15,519 nucleotides of DNA, taken from contig JAEZLF010000117.1 of assembly GCA_023435925.1 (NCBI GenBank), forward strand, positions 1-15,519, in the 5' to 3' direction. This stretch comes from Bacillota bacterium (GTDB lineage Bacteria > Bacillota > Clostridia > Acetivibrionales > DTU013). Within the stretch, counting starts at the first letter, position 1; each line of letters starts with the position of its first letter. The notes beneath the pieces were generated by a model. That model had not been told where the DNA came from and did not search any database. It saw only the letters and a program-made list of their open reading frames with translations. The translations under genes and the position numbers were made by a program. Below are positions 15,009-15,519 of this stretch, piece after piece.

Positions 15009-15519
15009 TTGACAGCTAAAAAAGCGTTATCAAAGGTTATTTTTTGGGTGACTCTGGCATTGTGCTTTAATGCAGGCATCTATTTCTTTATGGGGAAAGA
15101 AAAAGCGTTGTCTTTTTTAGCAGGCTATGTGCTTGAACAAAGCCTGAGTGTTGACAATCTATTTTTGTTTCTGATGGTTTTTTCCAGCTCAGGTATCAGC
15201 GAAAAGCATCAGGGAAGAGTGTTGAAATATGGTATCCTGGGAGCAATAATTTTAAGGTTCTTGTTTGTGGTGGCAGGTGTGGCTGTTGTAACCAGGTTTC
15301 ATGCCATTCTTTATGTGTTTGGGGCTAATTTAATTGTCAGTGGAATCAGGATGGCTATACAGAAGGATGACACAGATATCATAAAGGATAGTAAAACACT
15401 TAAATTTTTGCGCAAAATGATACCGATTACGTCAACCATCAAAGGTCAGAAGTTTTTTGTCAGAGGAAAGAAGAGCGGGCGTCTTCTGGCTACACCGCTG
15501 TTTGCAGTCCTCATCATGA
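15009..15519 (+). CDS. TerC/Alx-family integral membrane protein, 3' end outside the window
   Basis: The open frame runs from a TTG start to the window edge (about 170 codons, incomplete). The only upstream in-frame codons before a stop hold no better start, and AAAGGAG (14993-14999) lies nine bases before the TTG, so this start is well supported. The protein contains GYVLEQSLSVDNLFLFLMVF (about 39-58), the TerC hallmark with acidic residues in the membrane, then HQGRVLKYGILGAIILRFLFV (about 67-87) and FHAILYVFGANLIVSGIRMA, the usual next two helices. Members are implicated in manganese efflux, often to metallate exported enzymes, and in tellurite or alkali resistance; the exact role here is not shown. 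Many relatives are preceded by a manganese riboswitch, but the short gap here (14946-15008) leaves no room for one. Confidence 0.9.
   Translation, partial: MTAKKALSKVIFWVTLALCFNAGIYFFMGKEKALSFLAGYVLEQSLSVDNLFLFLMVFSSSGISEKHQGRVLKYGILGAIILRFLFVVAGVAVVTRFHAILYVFGANLIVSGIRMAIQKDDTDIIKDSKTLKFLRKMIPITSTIKGQKFFVRGKKSGRLLATPLFAVLIM

Overview
The window looks like chromosomal DNA from a motile, probably anaerobic member of the Bacillota, most likely class Clostridia. I infer this from strong GGAGG-type ribosome binding sites, moderately AT-rich DNA with AT-rich intergenic gaps, many hairpin-plus-T-tract terminators, lipoprotein signal peptides of Gram-positive style, an ion-pumping membrane pyrophosphatase, a Firmicutes-style Opp peptide importer and a SigD/FliA-type promoter before motAB. 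All convincing genes lie on the + strand. No phage, CRISPR, transposase, rRNA or tRNA is visible.

Layout. (1) 18-653: an UlaG/UPF0173-like metallo-beta-lactamase-fold hydrolase, closed by a terminator. (2) 854-3232: promoter, long leader, and a membrane pyrophosphatase (hppA) with the residues of a K+-independent H+ pump, then a strong terminator. (3) 3317-9341: a peptide importer unit. A structured leader carries a possible 21-codon leader ORF, followed by oppB, oppC, oppD and oppF as a tight operon, then the substrate-binding lipoprotein oppA behind its own promoter and a 16-bp palindrome, then a terminator. (4) 9402-10126: a secreted cyclophilin-type prolyl isomerase lipoprotein. (5) 10196-12941: a pirin-family cupin and a membrane-anchored MutS-like ATPase, 13 nt apart. 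(6) 12922-13099: a GC-rich block of back-to-back palindromes that supplies the last codons of the MutS-like gene. (7) 13134-14945: a SigD-like promoter, a terminator-like hairpin in the leader, motA, motB and a terminator. (8) 15009 to the window end: the first part of a TerC/Alx-family membrane protein starting at TTG.

How the genes relate. OppBCDF plus OppA form one ATP-driven oligopeptide importer. MotA and MotB form one flagellar stator. The pyrophosphatase recovers energy from biosynthetic pyrophosphate as an ion gradient, which could serve transport or motility, but nothing in the sequence links them. The other genes are ordinary neighbours. The most interesting signals are non-coding: the nested hairpin and short ORF before oppB (3352-3454), the hairpin between the SigD-like promoter and motA, the palindromic element at the 3' end of the MutS-like gene, and the inverted repeats before oppA and the pirin gene. 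I found no clear multi-gene undescribed system; the opp leader is the best candidate for undescribed regulation.
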